Made by a program: the position numbers and the translations under genes. DNA of 8,426 bases from assembly GCA_964620095.1 (NCBI GenBank), contig CAZUGT010000308.1:1-8426 (forward strand), written 5' to 3'. The stretch is from JAJDXO01 sp964620095 (GTDB lineage Bacteria > Pseudomonadota > Alphaproteobacteria > Rhodospirillales > UBA2165). This document shows positions 1-7,058 of the stretch, one piece after another. Position 1 is the stretch's first letter, and every line of letters begins with the position of its first letter. The notes beneath the pieces are model-generated. The model did not search any database and had not been told where the DNA came from. It worked only from the letters and a program-made list of their open reading frames with translations.

Positions 1-1677
1 GACATCGACGTCGATCCCGTAGTCGCGTTTGGCATCCTCGGCCGTGATGAGCCCATCCAGAACGTCGTCGACGATGGCCTGCCGGTCCCGGTCCCCGGGA
101 TCGCCGTAACCGCCGCCTCCCGGAAGCTCCAAAATCAGCCGGTCTCCATAGGGTACGGACTGGCGCCCCTTGCTCTCGAGCTCCGGGCCGGACTTGAGCC
201 GAACCTCGCCCTTGGCGCCATCCATCCCGCCAAATCTCCCGCGGGGGGCATTCCATGTCCGGTCGAACATGGCGGCGACGCTGAACGGCGTCCCGGCCTC
301 TCCCCCGATTTCGATGGTTTGGCCAAGTCCGCCGCGAAACTTGCCGGCGCCCCCTGACCGCTCCCGCAGTTCCTTGCGCCAGATTATCAGCGGGAAACAG
401 GTCTCGACGGCTTCCACGGGAGGGGTGCGGACACCGCTCGGAAAAGCCGTCGTGGAAAGCCCGTCCATCGTCGGCCGCCCGCCCGTTCCGCCCGTATTGA
501 ACATGATGACGTCATAATCCTCGGACAGTTCATCGGCCGATGCGATGACCTCCGGCGCGACGCCAGTCGGGCCGCCTCTCAACATGGGATTCCACATGGC
601 CCCGGCGCCCTCCGCCGGAACCCGATCGGGAATGACGGGCGCCAGGCAGCCGAAAACCACATCCGGCAGCATCTGGCCGATGACATGCCGCGCGGAGACG
701 GGCATGGGCCGAACGGCGTTCAGAATGCCGCCTTCCGGCGCCGATACGGTGATGGGCTCGATCGATCCAGCATTGCACGGGATGTTCGGGCCGATGATGC
801 AGTTCACGCCGAAGGTCGTGTAGGCGAGGGTGAAATTGTGAACCAGGTTGATGCCGTAGGTGCTGGCCGGAGACGAGCCCTCATAGTCGATATGGATGTG
901 TTCATCGGCAATGGTCAGCTTGGCTTGAATCCTGATGGGTTCATCGAAGCCGTCCAGCTCGACCGAATGCGGATAGTCGCCGTTGGGCAGTTTCTTGATC
1001 GCGTTGACGATGCTCTTGCGGGATTGGTCGATTATGTAGTCGCCGACCTCCTCGATATCGTCGATTTCAAACTCTTCCAGCATGCCGACGAGCCGCCTGG
1101 CGCCGTCGTCATTGCAGGCCATCATGGCGTAGAAGTCGCCTTCCATGTCGGTGGGATTTCTGACATTGGTCCTGAGCAGGCCCATCAAGTCCTCGTTCAC
1201 CACGCCTTCCCGGGCCAGGTGCATGATCGGGATGTTGATGCCTTCCTCGAAACATTGCCGGGCATCGGGCCCGAATCCCAAACCGCCCATATCCACGATG
1301 TGACATGTATTGGCCAAGAGACCGACCGCGCGGCCCTTGTGGAATGCAGGCGTCACGACGGTGACGTCGTGATAGTGCCCGACGGACAACCATGGATCGT
1401 TGGTCACGAACACGTCGCCCGGCTTCATGCCGTCGATCGGAAACTTCGCCAGGAAATGCTCGACGCAGATCGCCATGGAGTTGACATGGCCCGGCGTTCC
1501 GGTCACCGCCTGCGCCACCATCTGTCCCCGCCGGTTGAATACGCCGGCGGACAGATCGCCGCATTCCCGGACCGACTGGCTGAACGCCGTATGAATGACC
1601 ACTTGCGCCTGCTCCTCGATCGCCGAGATCAGGCGGTTCCAGATTAGCTGATAGCGAATTTCGTCGAACTGACCCAT
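1..1677 (-). CDS. hyuB: Hydantoinase B / oxoprolinase-type subunit HyuB, C-terminus cut by window edge
   Basis: This is the second subunit of an ATP-dependent cyclic-amide hydrolase or related carboxylase of the hydantoinase B family. HyuA activates the substrate with ATP and HyuB acts on it, in the cytoplasm. I translated the frame by hand: 559 codons from the ATG at 1677 to base 1 without a stop. The N-terminus begins MGQFDEIRYQLIWNRL. Family motifs follow: SVRECGDLSAGVF near residue 35, VTNDPW near 91, GHYHD at 100-104 and CHIVDMGG at 125-132 (the repeated H-x2-D pattern likely binds metal). The late glycine-rich PGGGGYGDP motif lies close to the left edge. Family members run to roughly 560-600 residues, so only a short tail is missing. 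A GGGGAG ribosome-binding site sits 7 bases before the ATG, and hyuA ends 12 bases upstream, so the two are surely co-transcribed. The exact substrate (hydantoin, N-methylhydantoin, 5-oxoproline or another lactam, or a ketone for carboxylation) cannot be told. Confidence 0.93.
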   Translation of the reverse strand, partial: MGQFDEIRYQLIWNRLISAIEEQAQVVIHTAFSQSVRECGDLSAGVFNRRGQMVAQAVTGTPGHVNSMAICVEHFLAKFPIDGMKPGDVFVTNDPWLSVGHYHDVTVVTPAFHKGRAVGLLANTCHIVDMGGLGFGPDARQCFEEGINIPIMHLAREGVVNEDLMGLLRTNVRNPTDMEGDFYAMMACNDDGARRLVGMLEEFEIDDIEEVGDYIIDQSRKSIVNAIKKLPNGDYPHSVELDGFDEPIRIQAKLTIADEHIHIDYEGSSPASTYGINLVHNFTLAYTTFGVNCIIGPNIPCNAGSIEPITVSAPEGGILNAVRPMPVSARHVIGQMLPDVVFGCLAPVIPDRVPAEGAGAMWNPMLRGGPTGVAPEVIASADELSEDYDVIMFNTGGTGGRPTMDGLSTTAFPSGVRTPPVEAVETCFPLIIWRKELRERSGGAGKFRGGLGQTIEIGGEAGTPFSVAAMFDRTWNAPRGRFGGMDGAKGEVRLKSGPELESKGRQSVPYGDRLILELPGGGGYGDPGDRDRQAIVDDVLDGLITAEDAKRDYGIDVDV

Positions 1678-1689
1678 CTTTGGTCTCCC

Positions 1690-3783
1690 CTATCGAGCCT
1701 CGCGTGACAGCTCGATGGCTCCATTGGATACGATTTTGGCGCTGAAGCTCGATCCCACCAAGGTCGAGGTTTCGTCCTCCACGATTATAGCAGGTCCCGT
1801 CACCTCGGTGCCCGGCGGCAAATCGTCTCGAACGTAGACCGCATGGTCGATCAGTTCGAGGGTCGCGGGATCGAATGCCTTGCGGCATTCCGATTTGGGA
1901 CCGGAGGTGGAGGAAGAGGCATCGGCGGTGACGTTGTCGGGCCGGGATGCCGTGCTCACCGTGACCGACCAGGCCACAACCTCGGCATCGACGATCCCCT
2001 TCATGTTTCGCCCAAACACGTCCGCATAGCGTTCGTCGAACAGATCCTTGAGCGTATCGCCGGCGTCTTCGCCGAAGACGCCGTCCGGTACGTTGACGAC
2101 AATTTCATGGCCCTGGCCGCAATAGCGCATGTAAGCCTGCCGGCGCACGTCGAGGCCGCTCGCCGAGCCGCCGCCCAGCCTAACATAACCTTCCGCTTCG
2201 TCCTGCATCTCCTTCAGCGCATCGTTGACCCGCCCCACTTCGAAGGATTCCATTTGCTGGTAGAAGGTTCTGACCACCTCATAGGACACCGGCGCCCTCA
2301 AAAACCCGACGGCGGATCCCACACCGGCATTTCTGGGAATCAGAATTTTGGAGATGCCCAATTTCTCCGCGAGCCGGCAGGCGTGGAGCGGCGCGCCGCC
2401 GCCAAACGCGATCAAGGTCCGGTCATCCACATTCTTCCCGCTCTCGATCGCATGTACCCGGGCGGCGCTGGCCATGTTCTCGCAAACCGTCTCCGTGACC
2501 CCGAACGCGGCATTGGCCGGCGGCACCTTCATCGGTATCCCGATGGTTTTTTCGATGGCCGACACCGCGGCCCGCCTGTCCAGCTTCAATTTGCCGCCGG
2601 CGAAATTGTCGGGGTCGATTGCCCCCAGCAACAGATTCGCATCCGTTATCGTCGGTTCGCTCGCTCCCTGGCCATAACAGGCCGGTCCCGGATTCGATCC
2701 CGCACTCTGGGGTCCGACGCTGATGCGGCCGAGCTCGTCCATCCAGGCGATCGACCCGCCGCCGGCGCCGATCTCCACCATCTCGATTACGGGAATTCGA
2801 AGCGGGATTCCGCTGTCCTTGCGGAACCGATAGACGCGAGCCACCTCGAACCTGCGGCTGGACTGCGCACGGCCGTCGTCGACGAGACAAATTTTCGCCG
2901 TGGTTCCGCCCATGTCGAACGACATCACCTTGTCCAGATTGTTGGACTTGGCGATCTCGCTGGCAAAAATCGCGCCGCCCGCCGGCCCCGATTCGACCAG
3001 CCGGACGGGAAATTTTCTGGCCGTTTCCACGGTGGTCAGGCCGCCGCTCGACAACATCAGCAATAAGGGGCAGCCGTAACCCGCCTCCTTGAGCCTGCTC
3101 TCGAATTTCTCGATGTAGCGGGCCATGCCCGGCTGGACATACGCGTTCGCGCAGGTCGTCGAGAACCGTTCAAACTCCCTGAATTCCGGAGATATCTCGG
3201 ATGAGATCGAGATCGACCAGTCCGGGCGCCGAGACCGGATATAGTCTCGAACCATGATCTCGTGAACGGGATTGACGTAGGCATGGACGAACGCGACCGC
3301 GACGGACTCCGTGTTTGCGGCGTCCAATGCCGAGAGCATGGTCTCCAGGCTGTCTTCGGTGAGAGGCACCAATACCTCGCCCCGGGCATTCAGGCGCTCG
3401 GGCACCGTAAACCGCCGCCTGCGCGGCACCAGCGGTTCGGGCTTGACGATGTTGATGTCGTATTGTTCCGGCCGGCCTTCGGTGCCCATTTCTATGGTGT
3501 CGCGAAAACCATCCGTGGTGACGAGCGACGTCGTCGCGCCCTTTCGCTCGATTATCGCATTCGTCGCCAACGTCGTGCCGTGAATAATCACGCCGATATC
3601 GCCCGGCGAGACGGCCCCCTCCGCCAACACCTCATCCAGGCCCGTCATGCAGCCGAGGGAGGGATCGTCCAGGGTGGTCAGCACTTTCGTGGTCAACCGG
3701 CGGCCGGCGCCTTCGAGGGCCACGTCGGTGAAGGTTCCCCCGATGTCCAGCCCTACGCGATACCTGTCATCCTGATTGGACAT
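1690..3783 (-). CDS. hyuA: Hydantoinase A / oxoprolinase-type ATP-binding subunit HyuA
   Basis: This is the ATP-using subunit of a two-part hydantoinase/oxoprolinase/acetone-carboxylase-like enzyme, working with HyuB. The 697-residue length is normal for the family. The N-terminal domain carries the phosphate-binding DIGGTFTD at residues 13-20, followed by HGTTLATNAIIERKG from 68. The central domain has SSGGL (245-249), LVESGPAGG (262-270), the second phosphate loop FDMGGTTAK (289-297), GAGGGSIAW (339-347) and GPQSAGSNPGPACYG (357-371). AFGGGAPLHA follows at 459-468. No key glycine motif looks damaged. The ATG at 3783 fits because DIGGTFTD lies close to the N-terminus, as is usual. Its ribosome-binding site is weak (AGGGA about 11 bases upstream). 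The TAG stop is 12 bases before hyuB. Upstream, at 3910-3946, is a 21-bp direct repeat that may be the regulator's binding site. Third codon positions look less GC-rich than in the TRAP genes. Family assignment is sure; substrate is unknown. Confidence 0.95.
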   Translation of the reverse strand: MSNQDDRYRVGLDIGGTFTDVALEGAGRRLTTKVLTTLDDPSLGCMTGLDEVLAEGAVSPGDIGVIIHGTTLATNAIIERKGATTSLVTTDGFRDTIEMGTEGRPEQYDINIVKPEPLVPRRRRFTVPERLNARGEVLVPLTEDSLETMLSALDAANTESVAVAFVHAYVNPVHEIMVRDYIRSRRPDWSISISSEISPEFREFERFSTTCANAYVQPGMARYIEKFESRLKEAGYGCPLLLMLSSGGLTTVETARKFPVRLVESGPAGGAIFASEIAKSNNLDKVMSFDMGGTTAKICLVDDGRAQSSRRFEVARVYRFRKDSGIPLRIPVIEMVEIGAGGGSIAWMDELGRISVGPQSAGSNPGPACYGQGASEPTITDANLLLGAIDPDNFAGGKLKLDRRAAVSAIEKTIGIPMKVPPANAAFGVTETVCENMASAARVHAIESGKNVDDRTLIAFGGGAPLHACRLAEKLGISKILIPRNAGVGSAVGFLRAPVSYEVVRTFYQQMESFEVGRVNDALKEMQDEAEGYVRLGGGSASGLDVRRQAYMRYCGQGHEIVVNVPDGVFGEDAGDTLKDLFDERYADVFGRNMKGIVDAEVVAWSVTVSTASRPDNVTADASSSTSGPKSECRKAFDPATLELIDHAVYVRDDLPPGTEVTGPAIIVEDETSTLVGSSFSAKIVSNGAIELSREAR

Positions 3784-3909
3784 GTCCCCGGTATTCCCTG
3801 AGCCCGCCGTCGTCCGCCGTCAGCGCCGGTCGTGTGCGAGGCCTTTTTGGCCCGCCGCATGTTCCGGTTGGAAAGTATTTGACCGTAAAGGAAGCACGCC
3901 GCGGACCGC

Positions 3910-3946
3910 CGATAAATTTCGACACGATTTCGAGAATTATCGACAC
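3910..3946 (-). promoter_or_regulatory. Operator-like direct repeat, 21-bp spacing, upstream of hyuA
   Basis: Read on the minus strand, GTGTCGATAATTCTCG (3946 to 3931) is followed exactly 21 bases later by GTGTCGAAATTTATCG (3925 to 3910). The two copies match at 13 of 16 positions. AraC-family proteins bind tandem half-sites two helical turns apart. The TGTCG core also resembles the TGTCGC half-site I recall for the GlxA-like regulator ArgR of Pseudomonas aeruginosa. The proximal copy ends 127 bases before the hyuA ATG. A weak -10 candidate (AATACT, near 3879) lies downstream, without a convincing -35, as expected for an activated promoter. A related repeat precedes dctP. Confidence 0.5.
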
Positions 3947-4042
3947 CAGCTTGTTGTGCGCCAGGGCCGGTTTCGTAGGCCAGACGTAGGGGCTGAACCT
4001 GAAGTTGCCCGGGCCGAGGAAATCGCAGAGCGTTATTTGCAC
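3947..4042 (-). pseudogene. Remnant of a glutathione S-transferase gene (N-terminal fragment)
   Basis: Between the regulator stop and hyuA, a frame opens with GTG at 4042, 39 bases after the regulator's stop codon, with a GGAAG-type site before it. Its first 32 residues read like the N-terminal thioredoxin fold of LigE/etherase-type glutathione S-transferases: QITLCDFLGPGN and then FRFSPYVWPTKPALAHNK. Intact relatives, as I remember them, have an ITLYD...SPYxWRTxxALxHKGL pattern. Prolines at residues 22 and 25, where relatives usually have Arg and a hydrophobic residue, suggest decay. The frame stays open to 3767 (91 residues, overlapping the hyuA start by 17 bases), but after residue 32 I see no GST similarity and no room for the roughly 200-residue protein. 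The similarity stops exactly where the operator-like repeat begins. It could still be a chance match; no search was run. Confidence 0.5.
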
Positions 4043-4067
4043 GATGATGCTTCCGGTTGCGGTGTCC

Positions 4068-4088
4068 CGCCTAGAACCGATCTAGGCG
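4068..4088 (-). other. Hairpin across the stop codon of the AraC-type regulator
   Basis: CGCCTAGA (4068-4075) and TCTAGGCG (4081-4088) form a perfect 8-bp inverted repeat with a 5-base loop. The regulator's TAG stop (4084 to 4082) lies inside one arm. No run of U follows on the minus strand, so it is not a classical intrinsic terminator. It may be a 3'-end stabilising or weak attenuating element between the regulator and the downstream hyuAB block, or chance. Confidence 0.4.
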
Positions 4089-5077
4089 AGGACCCTCCTT
4101 GTGGAAATCGTCATTCCGGGCCGCCGGTCTTCCTGGGGAGACTTGCCGAACTCGGTTTTGTAGGTACGGGAAAAATGCTCCAGGCTTCCGAAACCGCTCG
4201 CCACCGCCACCTCGATGAGCGGCAGTTCGGATTGCAGCAGGAGGCGCCTGGCGTGGAGCAGTCTGATACGGCGGTAGTAGCGGACCGCGGATGTCTTTAC
4301 GTGCTCCTTGAACATCCGTTCGAGTTGACGCTGGGAGATACCCACCTGGGCGGCCAGCCTGGCTATGGGTATCGGGTCCTCTATGTTGCCTTCCATCAGA
4401 TCCACGACCTGAAGAACGCGGGGGTTCGTGATTCCGAGACGGAACCGGTTCGAGGTTCTCTGGGTATTCTCCGCATTCCGGATTTCGCCCATGATGAACT
4501 GATCGGAGACCTCCGCCGCCACGTTGTGGCCGAAATGGACGCTGATCAGATGGAGCACCAGATCCATCGCCGCCGTTCCGCCCGCGCAGGTGAACCGGTC
4601 ACGGTCGATTTCGAATAGATTCCGGGTCGCCTCGATTCGCGGATAGGTCTCGATGAAACTGTCGAGAAACTGCCAGTGGATGGTCGCCCGGTATCCGTCC
4701 AGCAGGCCGGCTTCGGCGAGGAAGATGGAGCCCGCCCCCAATGCGCCGAGATGGGCGCCCTTGCTGTCCAGCATCCGCAGCCAGGACTTGACCGGCGCGC
4801 CGACCGACAGGACCGGTTCGAACCCGACGCAGCAGATCGCATTGGGGAAATAGCCCGCATCCTTCAGGGAACAGTCGGCGACGATGGACATTCCGTTGAT
4901 GGCCTCCACCGGCTCGCCGTCCCGGGAAATGAGCGTCCACTCGAAAAGCCTTTCGTCGCAGATCCGGTTGGCCATCCGAAGGGGGTCGATGGCGTTGATG
5001 AACGGGACGATCGAAAACTTCCGGGCCAGATAAATCCCGATCCTGATGGGACCGGCGGTGTCGGTCACTTTCAGCAT
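4082..5077 (-). CDS. GlxA-like AraC-family transcriptional regulator
   Basis: A 331-residue cytoplasmic DNA-binding regulator. Residues about 11-178 form a DJ-1/PfpI-like (class I glutamine-amidotransferase fold) sensor domain, with the typical RIGIYLARKFSIVPFINAID start, GALGAGSIFLAEAGLLDGYR (111-130), ATIHWQ (131-136) and CAGGTAAMDLVLHLI (164-178). Residues about 220-316 form the double helix-turn-helix, with helices around LAAQVGISQRQLERMFKEH (241-259) and VAVASGFGSLEHFSRTYKTE (290-309). The amidotransferase/DJ-1 cysteine is absent from the elbow (GALGAGS), so the domain should bind a ligand rather than catalyse. The architecture matches regulators such as GbdR, CdhR and ArgR, which respond to small nitrogenous metabolites; the ligand here is unknown. 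An in-frame stop lies 33 bases before the ATG at 5077, so no longer ATG form exists, though the ribosome-binding site is poor. The gene sits 63 bases after dctM and before hyuAB, and probably controls both through the 21-bp-spaced repeats. Confidence 0.92.
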   Translation of the reverse strand: MLKVTDTAGPIRIGIYLARKFSIVPFINAIDPLRMANRICDERLFEWTLISRDGEPVEAINGMSIVADCSLKDAGYFPNAICCVGFEPVLSVGAPVKSWLRMLDSKGAHLGALGAGSIFLAEAGLLDGYRATIHWQFLDSFIETYPRIEATRNLFEIDRDRFTCAGGTAAMDLVLHLISVHFGHNVAAEVSDQFIMGEIRNAENTQRTSNRFRLGITNPRVLQVVDLMEGNIEDPIPIARLAAQVGISQRQLERMFKEHVKTSAVRYYRRIRLLHARRLLLQSELPLIEVAVASGFGSLEHFSRTYKTEFGKSPQEDRRPGMTISTRRVLA

Positions 5078-5140
5078 GAACCAAATTGTCCGGGAAAGGC
5101 CGCTGGTTTATTGGTCGGTCTCATCGCCCAAGCAACTCCC

Positions 5141-6451
5141 CTAGCGCGTATCCATGGTCGACGGAAGCCAGGTCGCGATTTCCGGAAAAATCGTCAGCAG
5201 TATGACGCCGACGATCATCAGGCAGAAGAACGGGATGGTCGCCCGCGCGATCTTGAAGATGCTGATGCCCGTCAGCCCCTGAATGACGAACAGATTGAAC
5301 CCGAGCGGCGGCGTGATTTGCGCCATTTCGACGACGATGATGACGAAGATGCCGAACCAGATGAGGTCGAAGCCGGCCGACGTCACCAGGGGAAGCACGA
5401 CGGTGGTGGTCAGCACGATCATGGATATTCCCTCGATGAAGCAGCCCAGCACGATATAGAGCAGGCACAAGGCCGCCATGAGGGCGAAGGGGTGCAGGTT
5501 GAAGGATCCGATCCAGCTCGCGAGCGCCGCCGGCAGGCCCGAAAACGCCAGCGACGTGGTGAGGAACGCGGCGCCCGTGAGGATGAAGAAGATCATGCAG
5601 GTCAGCCGCGTCGCGCCGAGCAGGCTTTCGGAAAACGTCTTCCAGTTGAGGGTGCCGGTCCAGGCGGACAGCAGGAGGGCGCCGATGACGCCGCCGGCGG
5701 CGGCCTCCGTCGCGGTGGCGATTCCGAGATAGATCGAACCGATCACCGCGGCGATCAGCAGGACCACGGGGATCAGTCCCTTGGAGCGCCGCAATTTTTC
5801 CCGAAAACCGATTTTCAGGTCATCGAAGGGAACGCTGCCGGTCCTGACGACCGCCGACAAGCCGATATAGCCCATGAACAAGGCGATCAGCATGAGACCG
5901 GGAAACACCCCGGCCAGAAACAGCCTGACGATGGAGACGTCGGCGGCCACGCCGTAGACGATCATGATGATCGACGGCGGGATCAGCAGGCCCAGCGTTC
6001 CCGACCCGGCCAGACTGCCGATGCTCAAATTCTGGTCGTAGCCCTGCTGCCTGAGTTCGGGCAGGGACATGCGGCCGATGGTGGCGACGGTCGCGGCCGA
6101 GGAGCCGCAGACGGCGGCGAAGATTCCGCACCCGACCACGTTCACGTGCATCAGCCGTCCCGGCAGCCACCGCACCCACGGGGCCACGCCCCGGAACAGG
6201 ATTTCGGACAGCCGGGCCCGGAACAGGATCTCTCCCATCCATATGAACAGCGGCAGGGCGGCCAGCGTCCAGGACGCCATGGTCTGCCACACCGACGTCG
6301 CCAGCGATTTCTCCACCGGCACCGTCCCGAAGAAGGTCAGGCCGATCCAGCCGACCCCCAGAAGCGACAGGGCGATCCACAGCCCGGAGCCCAGGAACAG
6401 GGCGAGGAAGATGACCAGGGTCACGGCGATCTGGGTGAGTTCGGGGGTCAT
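5141..6451 (-). CDS. dctM: TRAP transporter large membrane subunit DctM
   Basis: This is the ion-coupled transport channel of a tripartite TRAP uptake system in the inner membrane. The 436-residue length and very hydrophobic, many-helix sequence are typical. Family landmarks include ALPLFIWMGEILFR (65-78), VCGSSAATVATIG (114-126), AGSGTLGLLIPPSIIMIVYG (148-167) and, near the C-terminus, TPPLGFNLFVIQG. The two helical-hairpin regions around the GSSAAT and IPPS motifs form the substrate and sodium sites in the family. The ATG at 6451 lies 12 bases after the dctQ stop, preceded by a GGGCAGG stretch, so translation is probably coupled. The gene is intact. Its sampled third codon positions are strongly GC-biased in the N-terminal half, more than in the enzyme genes downstream. 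It works with DctQ and DctP; the solute is unknown. Confidence 0.95.
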   Translation of the reverse strand: MTPELTQIAVTLVIFLALFLGSGLWIALSLLGVGWIGLTFFGTVPVEKSLATSVWQTMASWTLAALPLFIWMGEILFRARLSEILFRGVAPWVRWLPGRLMHVNVVGCGIFAAVCGSSAATVATIGRMSLPELRQQGYDQNLSIGSLAGSGTLGLLIPPSIIMIVYGVAADVSIVRLFLAGVFPGLMLIALFMGYIGLSAVVRTGSVPFDDLKIGFREKLRRSKGLIPVVLLIAAVIGSIYLGIATATEAAAGGVIGALLLSAWTGTLNWKTFSESLLGATRLTCMIFFILTGAAFLTTSLAFSGLPAALASWIGSFNLHPFALMAALCLLYIVLGCFIEGISMIVLTTTVVLPLVTSAGFDLIWFGIFVIIVVEMAQITPPLGFNLFVIQGLTGISIFKIARATIPFFCLMIVGVILLTIFPEIATWLPSTMDTR

Positions 6452-6463
6452 GGGCCTGCCCTG

Positions 6464-6994
6464 CTAGTCCACGTTTTCCACCGGGCCGCCGAGCGACTCG
6501 CTCTCGATCATGTAGGGCGGCGTCCGTCCCCGGAGCGATGCGATCACGTCGTCCAGCACGGCGATGGTCAAGAGGAGCGAGCCGAGGCCGATGGAGATCT
6601 GGGGAATCCAGATGGGTATCACGATCAGGCCCTGGGACAGCTCCTCGAACCGCAAGGAGTCCCAGGCCATGTCGAAGGCGGAGTAGGTCAGGAACCCGAT
6701 GAAATAGAGCGCGACGGCCATGACGCCCAGCTCCATCAGCCGGCGCGCCATGCCGTCGAACAGGTGGATCACCACCGTGACGCGGATGTGGCTGCCGTGC
6801 CGGTAGGTATAGGCGAGCGGCAGGAAGCCGGTGGCGACGACGCTCCAGGCGGTCAGGTCGTCGGCGCCCTTCACCTGAACGCCCAGCTCCCGGCCGATCA
6901 CCTGGGCGCAGATGAGCAGTCCGATGGCGACGATGAACAAGGCGGCAAGGACACCCCCGGCGAAATACACGAAATCCAGGGTTCTTCTGGCCAT
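6464..6994 (-). CDS. dctQ: TRAP transporter small membrane subunit DctQ
   Basis: This is the small inner-membrane partner of DctM, needed for TRAP transport. It has 176 residues with four predicted membrane helices at about 9-34, 46-64, 84-107 and 124-150. Between helices two and three lies the conserved polar stretch YTYRHGSHIRV (62-72), where the Arg and His pattern is typical of the family. The C-terminal tail (about 155-176, ending GGPVENVD) is hydrophilic and acidic. The ATG at 6994 has AGAGGG a few bases upstream. It follows dctP after a gap of 64 bases that holds a strong hairpin, and precedes dctM by 12 bases. DctQ sequences diverge fast, so the call rests on length, topology and position as much as on motifs. 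Confidence 0.9.
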   Translation of the reverse strand: MARRTLDFVYFAGGVLAALFIVAIGLLICAQVIGRELGVQVKGADDLTAWSVVATGFLPLAYTYRHGSHIRVTVVIHLFDGMARRLMELGVMAVALYFIGFLTYSAFDMAWDSLRFEELSQGLIVIPIWIPQISIGLGSLLLTIAVLDDVIASLRGRTPPYMIESESLGGPVENVD

Positions 6995-7014
6995 GCCGCC
7001 CTCTGGTTGTGGCG

Positions 7015-7048
7015 CCCGGCCGGGGCGGCGGGTCCCGCCCGGGCCGGG
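7015..7048 (-). other. Strong GC-rich hairpin between dctP and dctQ
   Basis: Arms CCCGGCC/GGCCGGG (7015-7021 and 7042-7048) and GGGCGG/CCGCCC (7023-7028 and 7035-7040) stack into a 13-bp, all-GC stem. It has one G-G mismatch on the plus strand (C-C in the transcript) and a 6-base loop. It fills the dctP-dctQ gap, starting 11 bases after the dctP stop. No U-run follows, so full termination is unlikely. A stem here could protect the 3' end of dctP mRNA or reduce read-through, giving more binding protein than membrane protein, a common need in TRAP and ABC operons. Confidence 0.6.
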
Positions 7049-7058
7049 TCAATCGCTC

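Noticed and set aside
685..1647. A 320-codon plus-strand frame within hyuB
   Set aside because: It is codon-aligned antisense to the clearly coding hyuB frame and shows no family motif.
4094..4103. A perfect AAGGAGG ribosome-binding-like sequence on the minus strand at the end of the regulator
   Set aside because: No ATG, GTG or TTG follows at a usable distance; the bases encode the Thr-Arg-Arg near the C-terminus.
3776..4618. A 280-codon plus-strand frame over the regulator's C-terminal half and the intergenic gap
   Set aside because: It mainly lies antisense to the helix-turn-helix region of a certain gene and has no recognisable domain.
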